Shown piece by piece: positions 33,051-40,520 of a stretch of DNA of 43,923 nt; within the stretch, counting starts at the first letter, position 1, and each line of letters begins with the position of its first letter. The stretch comes from JAVBMP01 sp031552315 (GTDB taxonomy: Bacteria; Desulfobacterota; Desulfovibrionia; Desulfovibrionales; Desulfovibrionaceae): positions 1-43,923 of the forward strand of contig JAVBMP010000135.1 in assembly GCA_031552315.1 (NCBI GenBank), written 5' to 3'. A model generated the notes under the pieces. That model was not told the origin of the DNA. It saw only the letters and a program-made list of their open reading frames with translations, and did not search any database. Both the position numbers and the translations under genes were made by a program.

Positions 33051-34340
33051 ATGTCAGCCAACACCCTTCCAGAAAAACGCTCGGCGGAACTGTTCAAGGC
33101 CGCGCAAAAAGTCATACCCGGCGGGGTAAACAGCCCGGTGCGGGCCTGTTCCGCCGTGAATTGCGAACCGCTTTTTGTGGCGTCCGCCAAAGGCAGCCGC
33201 CTTACCAGCGCGGATGGCGTGGAATATATAGATTTTGTCCAGTCCTGGGGGCCGCTTCTTTTGGGCCACGCCCACCCGGCGGTAAGCAAGGCCGTGAAGG
33301 CGGCGGTAGATAAAGGCACCAGCTACGGCGCGCCCTGTGAAGGTGAACTGCGCCTGGCAGAGGCCGTGCTGGGGGCCATGCCCTATATGGAAATGCTGCG
33401 CTTTGTAAGTTCCGGCACTGAAGCCACCATGAGCGCCCTGCGTTTGGCCCGCGCCGCCACGGGGCGCAGCAGGCTGGTAAAATTTGACGGCTGCTATCAC
33501 GGGCATGCCGACCCGTTTCTGGCCGGGGCCGGTTCCGGCGTAGCCACCCTTTCCATACCCGGCACCCCTGGCGTGCCCGCTGTGGCGGTGCAAGATACCC
33601 TTTTGGCCCCCTACAATGACCTTGAAGCGGTAAAGCGTCTTTTTGCCGCCCAAGGCAAGGAAATTGCCGCCATTATTGTGGAACCGGTGGCCGGAAATAT
33701 GGGCCTTGTAATGCCCGCGCCCGGTTTTTTGGAAGGGCTGCGCGCCCTGTGTGATGAACACGGGGCCCTGCTGATTTTTGACGAGGTTATTTGCGGCTTT
33801 CGTGTTTCTTACGGCGGGGCGCAAACCCGCTTCAAGGTCAGGCCGGACTTGACCACTTTGGGCAAAATTATCGGCGGCGGCCTTCCGGTGGGGGCCTATG
33901 GCGGGCGGCGCGACCTTATGGCGCAAATTGCCCCCAGCGGCCCGGTTTACCAGGCGGGCACGCTTTCCGGCAACCCGCTTGCCATGGCGGCCGGGCTGGC
34001 AACGCTGGCGGAACTTAAAAAAAGCGACTACGCCGGGCTGGAAAAACGGGCCGGAGAATTTTGCGCCGCGTTGGAAGGGGTGTTTGAGCAAAACGGCATT
34101 GCCGCGCAAATAAACCATTGCGCGTCCATGTTCACCATTTTCTTTACCCCGGAAAAGGTTACGGATTTCGCAACGGCCAAAAAGGCAGATTCCGCCCGTT
34201 ACGCCCGCTTTTACCAGCACATGCGCGGCCAGGGCTTTTTGTTCGCCCCTTCGGCCTTTGAAGCGGCCATGCTTTCTTTCGCGCACAGCCGGCTGGAACT
34301 TGACGCGGCGCTTGAAGCCGCGTCCACTTTCAAAAATTAA
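33051..34340 (+). CDS. hemL: Glutamate-1-semialdehyde 2,1-aminomutase
   Basis: 429 aa, the PLP enzyme making 5-aminolevulinate from glutamate-1-semialdehyde in the C5 pathway. It shows KVIPGGVNSPVRA, the GTEATMSALRLARAATGRSRLVKFDGCYHG segment, the PLP-binding LLIFDEVICGFRV and the Schiff-base Lys K272 in TTLGKIIGGGLPVGAYGG. Length is normal. AAGAGG precedes ATG 33051. The last six codons and stop belong to the first unit of a 29-bp tandem repeat, so its C-terminus may vary in length between strains. Confidence 0.96.
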   Translation: MSANTLPEKRSAELFKAAQKVIPGGVNSPVRACSAVNCEPLFVASAKGSRLTSADGVEYIDFVQSWGPLLLGHAHPAVSKAVKAAVDKGTSYGAPCEGELRLAEAVLGAMPYMEMLRFVSSGTEATMSALRLARAATGRSRLVKFDGCYHGHADPFLAGAGSGVATLSIPGTPGVPAVAVQDTLLAPYNDLEAVKRLFAAQGKEIAAIIVEPVAGNMGLVMPAPGFLEGLRALCDEHGALLIFDEVICGFRVSYGGAQTRFKVRPDLTTLGKIIGGGLPVGAYGGRRDLMAQIAPSGPVYQAGTLSGNPLAMAAGLATLAELKKSDYAGLEKRAGEFCAALEGVFEQNGIAAQINHCASMFTIFFTPEKVTDFATAKKADSARYARFYQHMRGQGFLFAPSAFEAAMLSFAHSRLELDAALEAASTFKN

Positions 34341-34410
34341 GGGGCGCGGCGCCCACCTTTAAAGATTAACTGGCACCGCGTCCACCTTTAAAGATTAACT
34401 GGCACCGCGC
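34324..34410 (+). repeat. 3 x 29-bp tandem repeat at the hemL 3' end
   Basis: Units begin CCACTTTC at 34324, CCACCTTT at 34353 and CCACCTTT at 34382. The first contains the hemL stop; the second and third differ from each other only at the last base. Confidence 0.85.
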
Positions 34411-34423
34411 CAGCCAACACCCA

Positions 34424-34462
34424 ACCCTGCCGAGGGGGTCTGGGGGAAATCATTTCCCCCAG
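34424..34462 (+). terminator. Hairpin box downstream of hemL
   Basis: Nearly identical to the box at 32790-32828: CTGGGGGAAA-TCA-TTTCCCCCAG at 34440-34462, followed by TTGGCTTT. Probable hemL terminator. Confidence 0.6.
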
Positions 34463-34550
34463 TTGGCTTTATCCAAATTATAAAAACCTGGCCCCGGCAG
34501 CTGAAGGCATTCTTAAAAACAGAAGTGTTTCAAAATAAACGGAGGCAGTT

Positions 34551-35726
34551 ATGGCAATATTGAAAATGAGCGAGCTTGACCTTAAGGGCAAGCGGGTGTT
34601 GATTCGTCAAGATCTGAACGTGCCGGTAAAAGACGGCAAGGTGGCCGGCGACGCCAGAATACGCGCTTCTTTGCCTACCGTGCAACTGGCGCTGGAAAAG
34701 GGCGCGGCGGTAATTGTCATGTCGCACCTTGGCCGCCCTACGGAAGGGGAATACGCGGAAGAATTTTCCATGTCCCCGGTCGCCAAACATATGGAAGGGC
34801 TGCTGGGCAAGCCGGTTACGCTGGTAAAAGACTACCTTGAAGGTGTAAAGGTTGAACCGGGCCAGGTGGTCATGCTGGAAAATGTGCGCTTCATAAAAGG
34901 CGAGAAAAAAGACAATGAAGACCTTGGCAAACGCTACGCCGCGCTTTGCGATGTGTTTGTCATGGACGCCTTTGGCACGGCCCACCGGGCTGAAGCCACT
35001 ACCAGCGCCGTGGCCCGCTTTGCCCCCGTGGCCTGCGCCGGCCCGCTGCTAAGCGCGGAACTGGAAGCGCTGGACAAAGCCGTGGCCAACCCGGCGCGCC
35101 CGCTGGTGGCTATTATCGGCGGTTCAAAGGTTTCCACCAAACTTACCATACTGGATTCCCTTTCCGCCAAGGTAGACCGCCTTATTGTGGGCGGCGGCAT
35201 TGCCAACAACTTCATTCTGGCCGCCGGTTACAACATTGGCAAATCTTTGTGTGAACCGGAACTGGTGGATGAAGCCAAGCGCCTTATCGCCGCCGCCAAA
35301 GCCGCCGGTGGCGAAATTCCCATTCCGGAAGATGTTGTCGTTGGCCCGGCCTTTGACGCGGCCAGCCCGGCCACGGTAAAAGACGTGAACGCCGTTGCCC
35401 CGGATGACATGATTCTGGACATCGGCCCGAAAACCAGCGCCAAATACCGTGACATTATCATGAAGGCCGGTTCTATTGTGTGGAACGGGCCGGTGGGCGC
35501 GTTTGAGCTGGACCAGTTCGGCAAGGGCACAGAAGCTGTTTGCAAGGCAGTGGCCGACAGCCCGGCCTTTTCCATGGCCGGTGGCGGAGATACCCTTACC
35601 GCTGTGGAAAAATACAAGATGGAAGATAAAATATCCTACCTGTCCACCGGCGGCGGGGCCTTTCTGGAATTTCTTGAAGGCAAAACCCTGCCGGCTGTGG
35701 CGGTGCTGGAAGCACGCGGGAAATAG
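34551..35726 (+). CDS. pgk: Phosphoglycerate kinase
   Basis: 391 aa, glycolytic transfer of phosphate between 1,3-bisphosphoglycerate and ADP. The N-terminal substrate domain has VLIRQDLNVPVKDGKVAGDARI and VIVMSHLGRPTEGE. The nucleotide domain has AIIGGSKVSTKLTIL, the LIVGGGIANNF hinge and the C-terminal SMAGGGDTLTAV...STGGGAFLEFLEGKTLPAV loop. Length and all motifs are normal. CGGAGG sits before ATG 34551. It stands alone, not with gap or tpi. Confidence 0.97.
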   Translation: MAILKMSELDLKGKRVLIRQDLNVPVKDGKVAGDARIRASLPTVQLALEKGAAVIVMSHLGRPTEGEYAEEFSMSPVAKHMEGLLGKPVTLVKDYLEGVKVEPGQVVMLENVRFIKGEKKDNEDLGKRYAALCDVFVMDAFGTAHRAEATTSAVARFAPVACAGPLLSAELEALDKAVANPARPLVAIIGGSKVSTKLTILDSLSAKVDRLIVGGGIANNFILAAGYNIGKSLCEPELVDEAKRLIAAAKAAGGEIPIPEDVVVGPAFDAASPATVKDVNAVAPDDMILDIGPKTSAKYRDIIMKAGSIVWNGPVGAFELDQFGKGTEAVCKAVADSPAFSMAGGGDTLTAVEKYKMEDKISYLSTGGGAFLEFLEGKTLPAVAVLEARGK

Positions 35727-35730
35727 AAAT

Positions 35731-35830
35731 ACTTTATGGGGGAGGCGCTGCCTCGTCTACGGTACTTTCCGGGGGGAGGCGCTGCCTCGTCCGCTATACT
35801 TTTCGGGGGGAGGCGCTGCCTCCCCCCATA
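35731..35830. repeat. 3 x ~33-bp GC-rich tandem repeat after pgk
   Basis: ACTTT..GGGGGAGGCGCTGCCTC recurs from 35731, 35764 and 35798. Each unit holds the small palindrome GAGGCGCTGCCTC. The hairpin GCAAAGGGGG-TGA-CCCCCTTTGC follows at 35841-35863 and may terminate pgk. Confidence 0.8.
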
Positions 35831-35948
35831 CCCCCCTCCGGCAAAGGGGGTGACCCCCTTTGCAAACCCCGGTATGGGTTGCTTTTTGCAGGGCGGTGTT
35901 GCATCGGCAGTGAACATGCTGATGCGGCACCGCCTTTTTTCGTAATTC

Positions 35949-35970
35949 GAGGCCATTGTGCAATGGTCTC
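35949..35970. repeat. Dispersed palindrome a, copy 9
   Basis: The core ATTGTGCAAT is flanked by GAGGCC and GGTCTC. The rest of the 625-base gap after pgk (35971-36211) shows no gene; it is pyrimidine-rich on the plus strand. Confidence 0.8.
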
Positions 35971-36211
35971 ATTTCTGTCAAGTACCCCCCAACGCTGCCT
36001 GGCGCTTTTTGGCGCTTCCGCCTGAACCGCCTGAAAAAGCTGTGTTAAAGCGAAGTTGCGCCGGGGCCGCTATTCCTGTTCCCTCCTTTCTTTAACTTCA
36101 CTCTTCTTGCCGCATTTCAAGCATCATCCGTATACTACCGCGCCTTTCTCATTCCCTCCAACATCCGCGCCTTTTTGCGGAATGGCGGCCCCGGCCCTTA
36201 CTTCTTTAACT

Positions 36212-36338
36212 TAGAGCAATTTACGATTGAAATGAGTGAATTGCTCAGCAAGGATTTGTCTTCAAATCCTTGCCGCGGAATAGTCGTAGGCGAGCTTTGC
36301 TCGCCGTTAAGCGACTATTTCAAGCGTAAACCACTCTA
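36212..36338. repeat. Multi-hairpin element (family b), copy 3
   Basis: Almost identical to the 17781 copy, with three extra bases in the AATAGTCGTAGGCGAGC segment. It has TA at both ends and abuts the GGAGG ribosome binding site of the tail-fibre gene. Confidence 0.88.
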
Positions 36339-36351
36339 GGAGGCTTGACAC

Positions 36352-37767
36352 ATGACCATTGAAACGCAGACCAACCGCGTCCAGTACGCGGGTAACGGGT
36401 CTGCCGTAAATTTTCCCGTGCCTTTTCCGCTTTATGCGGAAAAGCATTTGCAACTCATTCTTACCGGCCCGGATGTGGACGATACCACGCTTACCGATAA
36501 CTACACGGTAAACGGCACAGGCACGGCCAATGTAAGCGTCACCTACCCGAACAGCGGCCCGCCCATGGGGGCGGGCTACAAACTTACCATCACCCGCCAG
36601 TTGCCGCTGGTTCAGGAGCTTGACCTGGAAAACGGCGGGGCCTTCAATGCCGACAACATTGAAGCCGCGCTGGATGTGCTGGAAATGCAAATTCAGCAAA
36701 TCGCCGAAGTGTCCGACCGGGCCATCAAGATCGCCATCACTTCAGACGCCAATTCTGACGAGTTTTCGCAGGAACTCAAGGACGCGCACACAGAAACTCT
36801 GGAAGCCGCCGCGCAGGCCAAGCAGTCGGAAGGCAACGCCGCCGCTTCTGCCGCCCGCGCCGCCAATTCCGCCGCGCAGACCAAAGCGGACGCCGACCGG
36901 GCCGCCTGGCTGGTAGACCCGGCCAGCCTGGCTTCCAGCGTGTTCAACGTGCGCAAGGCCTTTGTGCTGGAACAGCCGGTAAAGGCCGGGGAAATTATCA
37001 CTTTGCCCGGCTACTACTTCCCCATGCGTGACGTGCTTTATTTGAGCTACGGCGGCACGCTTTGCACCCCGCGTTTGCCCATGCTGGAAAGCGCCGGGGC
37101 CTACCAGTACGCGGAAGTGGGCAGCGACCCGAACACGCCCGGCAACCAGGTGCAGGTGTTTTTTGACCTGGCGGCGGGTGACGTGCTGGATATGTGGGTG
37201 GTTGCCAGCAACGCCGGTTCAAACATTACGGAGCTTGAAAAACTGGTGATGGAAGCCAGAAAGGAAGCCACAGCGGCGGCGGCTTCGGCTGTTGAGGCGG
37301 CGGAACAGGTGAACCTTGCCGCCGGGCAGGTCACGCTGGCGGCGGATGAAGTGGGCCGGGCGGCAGGTGAGGCCGACAGGGCGGAAGGTGAGGCCGACCG
37401 CGCGGCAATAATTGCCACGCAATTGCCGGATATAAACCTTGCCGTGGACGGCCAGGTCATTGTGGCCCGCGACGTGGCCGGAACCATGCAGGCCGGTTAT
37501 GAAAACCCGCCCAGCGCCCAGGTGGCGGAACAAGTAAGCATTCTGGCGGCGGATTTGCCCGCCCGGGAACTGTTCAGCGTGCCTGTCTACATTGTGGGCG
37601 CGAACAAACTGCAAGTGTTTATGGATGGCGTGCGCGGCGAACGCGGCCACGACCCGTCCACAGCCTTTTTTGCGGAACAGGGCACAAACGGGACAAGTTC
37701 AACGCAAATAATTTTCCACCAAACTTTAAACACCGGAACGCAAATAAGCGTTATTGCGGCGGCCTAA
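36352..37767 (+). CDS. Phage tail-fibre protein, T7-type N-terminal domain
   Basis: 471 aa. Residues ~1-130 match the attachment domain seen at the head of many podovirus-like fibres (TNRVQYAGNGSAVNFPVPFPLYAEKHLQLIL, YTVNGTGTANVSVTYP, LPLVQELDLENGGAFNADNIEAALDVLEMQIQQI). An Ala-rich coiled-coil shaft of AAAQAKQSEGNAAASAARAANSAA type follows, a second one at ~295-345, and a short beta-rich end. It binds a host receptor in phages; here no capsid or lysis gene is near. The start has AGGAGG nine bases upstream, directly after the family b element. Confidence 0.8.
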   Translation: MTIETQTNRVQYAGNGSAVNFPVPFPLYAEKHLQLILTGPDVDDTTLTDNYTVNGTGTANVSVTYPNSGPPMGAGYKLTITRQLPLVQELDLENGGAFNADNIEAALDVLEMQIQQIAEVSDRAIKIAITSDANSDEFSQELKDAHTETLEAAAQAKQSEGNAAASAARAANSAAQTKADADRAAWLVDPASLASSVFNVRKAFVLEQPVKAGEIITLPGYYFPMRDVLYLSYGGTLCTPRLPMLESAGAYQYAEVGSDPNTPGNQVQVFFDLAAGDVLDMWVVASNAGSNITELEKLVMEARKEATAAAASAVEAAEQVNLAAGQVTLAADEVGRAAGEADRAEGEADRAAIIATQLPDINLAVDGQVIVARDVAGTMQAGYENPPSAQVAEQVSILAADLPARELFSVPVYIVGANKLQVFMDGVRGERGHDPSTAFFAEQGTNGTSSTQIIFHQTLNTGTQISVIAAA

Positions 37768-37842
37768 CTGCCGTCAAAAGGGCTTTTTGAAGGCACTGCC
37801 CAAGGCCCTTCCAAAAATCAAACGCCTCAAGGAAGGTAACAC

Positions 37843-38502
37843 ATGGCATTCCCACAAATTTTGCAAAATCTTTTCCAAAACGCCGGGGCCGGGCCTCTGC
37901 TGCGGGAAGACATCATCCCGCTGACCATTGTGCCGGAAAAGGCGGCCGCCCTGCTTTCCGGCATCAAAGACGTGGACGGCGCAACAATTGTCCTTGATGA
38001 AAACGGGGAGCTAAGCGTTGTTTTTCCGCCTGTTTTCACGCCGGGCGACATTCAGTTCAAACCCTTTCGCGCCACAGACCTGGCCGCGCACTGCCCCGGC
38101 TGGTACTTCGCCAACGGCGACCGTTACAGCCTTTCCACCCCGCAAGGGCAGGCTCTGAACGCCCTGCCGGACAACTACAAAACAGACTGGGCCATTGTGG
38201 CGGACGCAACCAGCATAAACCTGCCCAAGCTGTTTCATTCAGACGGGCGCGGTGTGTTTTTGCGCGCGGTTGACGGGACTTTGCGGCAGGTGGGCAGCTT
38301 TGTTTCTGACACCATACGCAACCATACCCACACATCGGCTAGCGCGGGGGCGTATTCACCCGCTGGGTCGAATGTGGGATGGATATATTTTAGCGCGGCA
38401 ACATTAACCACCAATTCAACCGCCCAGGGCGCAACATCGGGCACTCCCGAGACAATGCCGCTTAACGCGGGCATGACCCCCGCAATTTTTATTGGAGTAT
38501 AA
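37843..38502 (+). CDS. Phage tail collar/fibre-tip protein
   Basis: 219 aa. The C-terminal half has the tail-collar layout: GWYFANGDRYSLSTPQGQALNALPDNYK, INLPKLFHSDGRGVFLRAVDG, then IRNHTHTSASAG and the closing TMPLNAGMTPAIFIGV, typical of phage tail-collar or fibre-tip proteins. The HTH segment could coordinate metal along the fibre axis. AAGGAAGG precedes ATG 37843. Two bases separate it from the next gene, so the three tail genes form one transcription unit. Confidence 0.75.
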   Translation: MAFPQILQNLFQNAGAGPLLREDIIPLTIVPEKAAALLSGIKDVDGATIVLDENGELSVVFPPVFTPGDIQFKPFRATDLAAHCPGWYFANGDRYSLSTPQGQALNALPDNYKTDWAIVADATSINLPKLFHSDGRGVFLRAVDGTLRQVGSFVSDTIRNHTHTSASAGAYSPAGSNVGWIYFSAATLTTNSTAQGATSGTPETMPLNAGMTPAIFIGV

Positions 38503-38504
38503 CA

Positions 38505-38963
38505 ATGCAGAATCATTATTATGATAACACCCACCCCTTGCACCCCTTCACGCATTCACTGCCCGCCAACCCCGGGGCCTTGCCGCCCACGAATGCCCTG
38601 CGCGGGCCGGGCGAATTGGGCCCGGAAATTCGCCCCGGTTTCTGGCCCTGTGAAAAAGACGGGGCCTGGCAGCAGGTGCAAGACCACCGGGGCAAAGAAG
38701 GCTACCTGAACGGCCAACCCTTCACCATAAAAGACCTTGGCCCGCTGCCGCACGGCTTCAGTACAACCCCGCCGCCGCCCACGCCGGAAGAACTGAAGGA
38801 ACGCCGCAAACAGGAAATTTTGACCGAACTGGCCCGCCTTGACGCGGAAAGCGTGCGCCCCCTGCGGGCAATCGCCAGCGGCGAAGGCACGGAATATGAC
38901 GTGAAAAAGCTGGCGGAACTGGACAAAAAGGCGGCAGAACTGCGGGCTGAATTGGCGGAATAA
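38505..38963 (+). CDS. Probable tail-fibre assembly protein
   Basis: 152 aa. The centre (GFWPCEKDGAWQQVQDHRGKEGYLNGQPFTIKDLGPLP) resembles the DUF4376/tail-assembly-chaperone style, followed by a Pro-rich hinge and a charged helix (EELKERRKQEILTELARLDAESVRPLRAI) commonly seen at the C-terminus of fibre-assembly proteins. Its position right after the fibre genes supports that role. It is a small protein and the family is loosely defined. Confidence 0.65.
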   Translation: MQNHYYDNTHPLHPFTHSLPANPGALPPTNALRGPGELGPEIRPGFWPCEKDGAWQQVQDHRGKEGYLNGQPFTIKDLGPLPHGFSTTPPPPTPEELKERRKQEILTELARLDAESVRPLRAIASGEGTEYDVKKLAELDKKAAELRAELAE

Positions 38964-39018
38964 TGGCGGAATTGCGGGTAAAAAACAGGTAAACAGTTGC
39001 AATTACGGCTGCGTAAGC

Positions 39019-39049
39019 CCCCAAAGGCGGTCTTTGGGGTGCAAGATTT
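39019..39049 (+). terminator. Candidate terminator after the tail module
   Basis: CCCCAAAG-GCGGT-CTTTGGGG (39019-39039), then TGCAAGATTTT. It starts 55 bases after the last tail gene. Confidence 0.5.
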
Positions 39050-39150
39050 TAAGGCACAGGTAAGCTCATAAAAACGCGCCGGAATTGTTGTTGTGCTGAA
39101 CGCCGCTATGCGGCGGGCAGTTGGCAAAGGGGACTTTGTCAACAGGCTCA

Positions 39151-39172
39151 GAGGCCATTGTGCAATGTCCTC
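39151..39172. repeat. Dispersed palindrome a, copy 10 (between convergent genes)
   Basis: GAGGCC ATTGTGCAAT GTCCTC, imperfect on the right. It is preceded by CTTTGTCAACAGGCT, which also occurs in the 153-bp tandem unit at 41366-41671. Confidence 0.75.
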
Positions 39173-39206
39173 AAAGAGGCTTTTTTAGCCTTGCCGCTGG
39201 GCCATT

Positions 39207-39698
39207 TTACCTGCTTTTTCGCCATTCCCAAGGGCTTATGGGGTCATTAACGCCCCATATGCCCTTTTTGTTTGTTCTGGCTTCCTCTTCCAGTATTTTC
39301 CACTGGCGGCAGTCTTTGCAGTATTTGGTATAAACCCAGGCCAACCCGGCGCTTATAAGCTTTTCTTGCAGCCCGGCCCCTTCTTCCAGCATGACAACGC
39401 CGCCGATGTTCCGGTCATATTTGTCCACGCCCAGGTCAAGCACGCCCACTTTTTTGTGCAGGGCAACGCTTTTCAAAAAATCCAGGCTTTCAAGGCCGTA
39501 GGGCTGGCTTTTTTCCGGGCTGTCTATGCCGTAAAGGCGAATGGTAACCTGTTTGCCGTCATCCAGCCGTTGCACTATAATGGTGTCACCATCCACCACG
39601 CGCACCACTTCACCCGGCCAGGCCAGGGCCGTGGAGCAGGGCAGGAGGAAAATGAAAAACAGAAGTAAATATTTATTCATGGATATAAAATAGTACAT
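39207..39698 (-). CDS. Exported thermonuclease-family (SNase) protein
   Basis: 163 aa from ATG 39698, which has GGAG seven bases upstream. A signal peptide follows (MNKYLLLFFIFLLPCSTALA). The SNase core shows VVRVVDGDTIIVQ, the IRLYGIDSPEK segment carrying the catalytic Arg and Glu, and the later VDKYDRNIGGVV with the second Arg, then AGLAWVYTKYCKDCRQWKILEEEARTNKKGIWG. All catalytic residues seem present, so an extracytoplasmic nuclease is predicted. A Cys pair (YCKDC) could be disulfide-linked in the periplasm. Confidence 0.85.
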   Translation of the reverse strand: MYYFISMNKYLLLFFIFLLPCSTALAWPGEVVRVVDGDTIIVQRLDDGKQVTIRLYGIDSPEKSQPYGLESLDFLKSVALHKKVGVLDLGVDKYDRNIGGVVMLEEGAGLQEKLISAGLAWVYTKYCKDCRQWKILEEEARTNKKGIWGVNDPISPWEWRKSR

Positions 39699-39732
39699 AT
39701 GGAGACTCCGGTCAATGTCTGGTTTGCGAAAG

Positions 39733-39770
39733 GAGGCCATTGCGCATTGAGGTTATTGTGCAATGGCCTC
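39733..39770. repeat. Dispersed palindrome a, one full copy plus a truncated copy
   Basis: A broken copy (GAGGCCATTGCGCATTGA, 39733-39750) runs into a full copy GAGGTT ATTGTGCAAT GGCCTC at 39749-39770. It lies upstream of the nuclease gene. Confidence 0.75.
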
Positions 39771-39881
39771 CATTGCGTAATATGCCGGAGCAGGCTTCCA
39801 TTATGTGGACTACAGGCGAAAGAATTTCCGCTTGGTTGCGTTTGTTTTTCCATCTGCTGGAATATGGCGTGCTTTCAGGAC

Positions 39882-39916
39882 AAAAAAATCCCCCGCATGG
39901 AAGTTCCATGCGGGGG
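39882..39916 (-). terminator. Strong intrinsic terminator
   Basis: On the minus strand a perfect 13-bp stem CCCCCGCATGGAA/TTCCATGCGGGGG (39890-39916) is followed by seven T residues. It should stop transcripts coming from the gene at 40041-40358. Confidence 0.9.
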
Positions 39917-39940
39917 AGCAGTCTGTTTAAACGCCAGTTC

Positions 39941-40043
39941 TAGTGCAATTCACGATTGAAATGAGTGAATTGCTCTGCAAGGATTTGTCTTCAAACTCTT
40001 GCCGTGAAATAGTCGGCGGCTATTTCAAGCGTAAACCACTCTA
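39941..40043. repeat. Multi-hairpin element (family b), copy 4, internally deleted
   Basis: The ends TAGTGCAATTCACGATTGAA and CAAGCGTAAACCACTCTA match the other copies. The GGCGAGC-TTT-GCTCGCC hairpin is missing, leaving 103 bp. It lies between the small gene at 40041-40358 and its terminator. Confidence 0.85.
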
Positions 40044-40358
40044 GCGTTCAGTTACGCGCAAGAATTTTGATGCTGCCAGTAAAGGCAGCAGGTTAAAGGT
40101 TACCATGTGCACGTAAAAAGGGAAATTGTTCTGGCAAGTCAACTGTTTTATGCCGCCATCTTCCACGGTAAATTCAAAAACCTTGGAAGATGTCCAGAAG
40201 TATTTTACGCGGAATTTGTGCGTGCCAGGGGCAATGGTATATTCTTGGCGTTGCCCGCGTTTTATTTTGCCTATTACGTTATCATCCAAAATTACTTTGT
40301 ATTTGCAAAAAAAATCGCCAAAACAAGTTTTTCTGTTTAGCACAAGATGCGCTGCCAT
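40041..40358 (-). CDS. Small protein of unknown function, beta-rich with hydrophobic end
   Basis: 105 aa. The first ~75 residues predict a beta-sandwich (FCKYKVILDDNVIGKIKRGQRQEYTIAPGTHKFRVKYFW, then SKVFEFTVEDGGIKQLTC), a pattern seen in PEGA-like and DUF2846-like domains; the last ~25 residues (FYVHMVTFNLLPLLAASKF) could insert in a membrane. I do not recognise the exact family. GGAGAAAACGGT precedes ATG 40358. Its stop codon TAG coincides with the end of the family b element. Confidence 0.65.
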   Translation of the reverse strand: MAAHLVLNRKTCFGDFFCKYKVILDDNVIGKIKRGQRQEYTIAPGTHKFRVKYFWTSSKVFEFTVEDGGIKQLTCQNNFPFYVHMVTFNLLPLLAASKFLRVTER

Positions 40359-40520
40359 ACCGTTTTCTCCTGTCAGTTGTGTTTAGGGGTTTTTAATAAT
40401 CCAATACGGGAACAAATATAACGCTTACAAATACCGTAACAGCGCCCAGACGCGGAAGTTTGGCTTATGGCGGCAACTTTTTTTCATTTCCGCTCAAGGC
40501 AAAACTGTTTTGGCGGCATG

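Noticed and set aside
34324..34410. Short CRISPR-like array after hemL
   Set aside because: The 29-bp units are directly contiguous with no spacers and include coding sequence.
36352..38963. Complete prophage
   Set aside because: Only fibre-related genes are present; there is no integrase, terminase, capsid or attachment-site pair.
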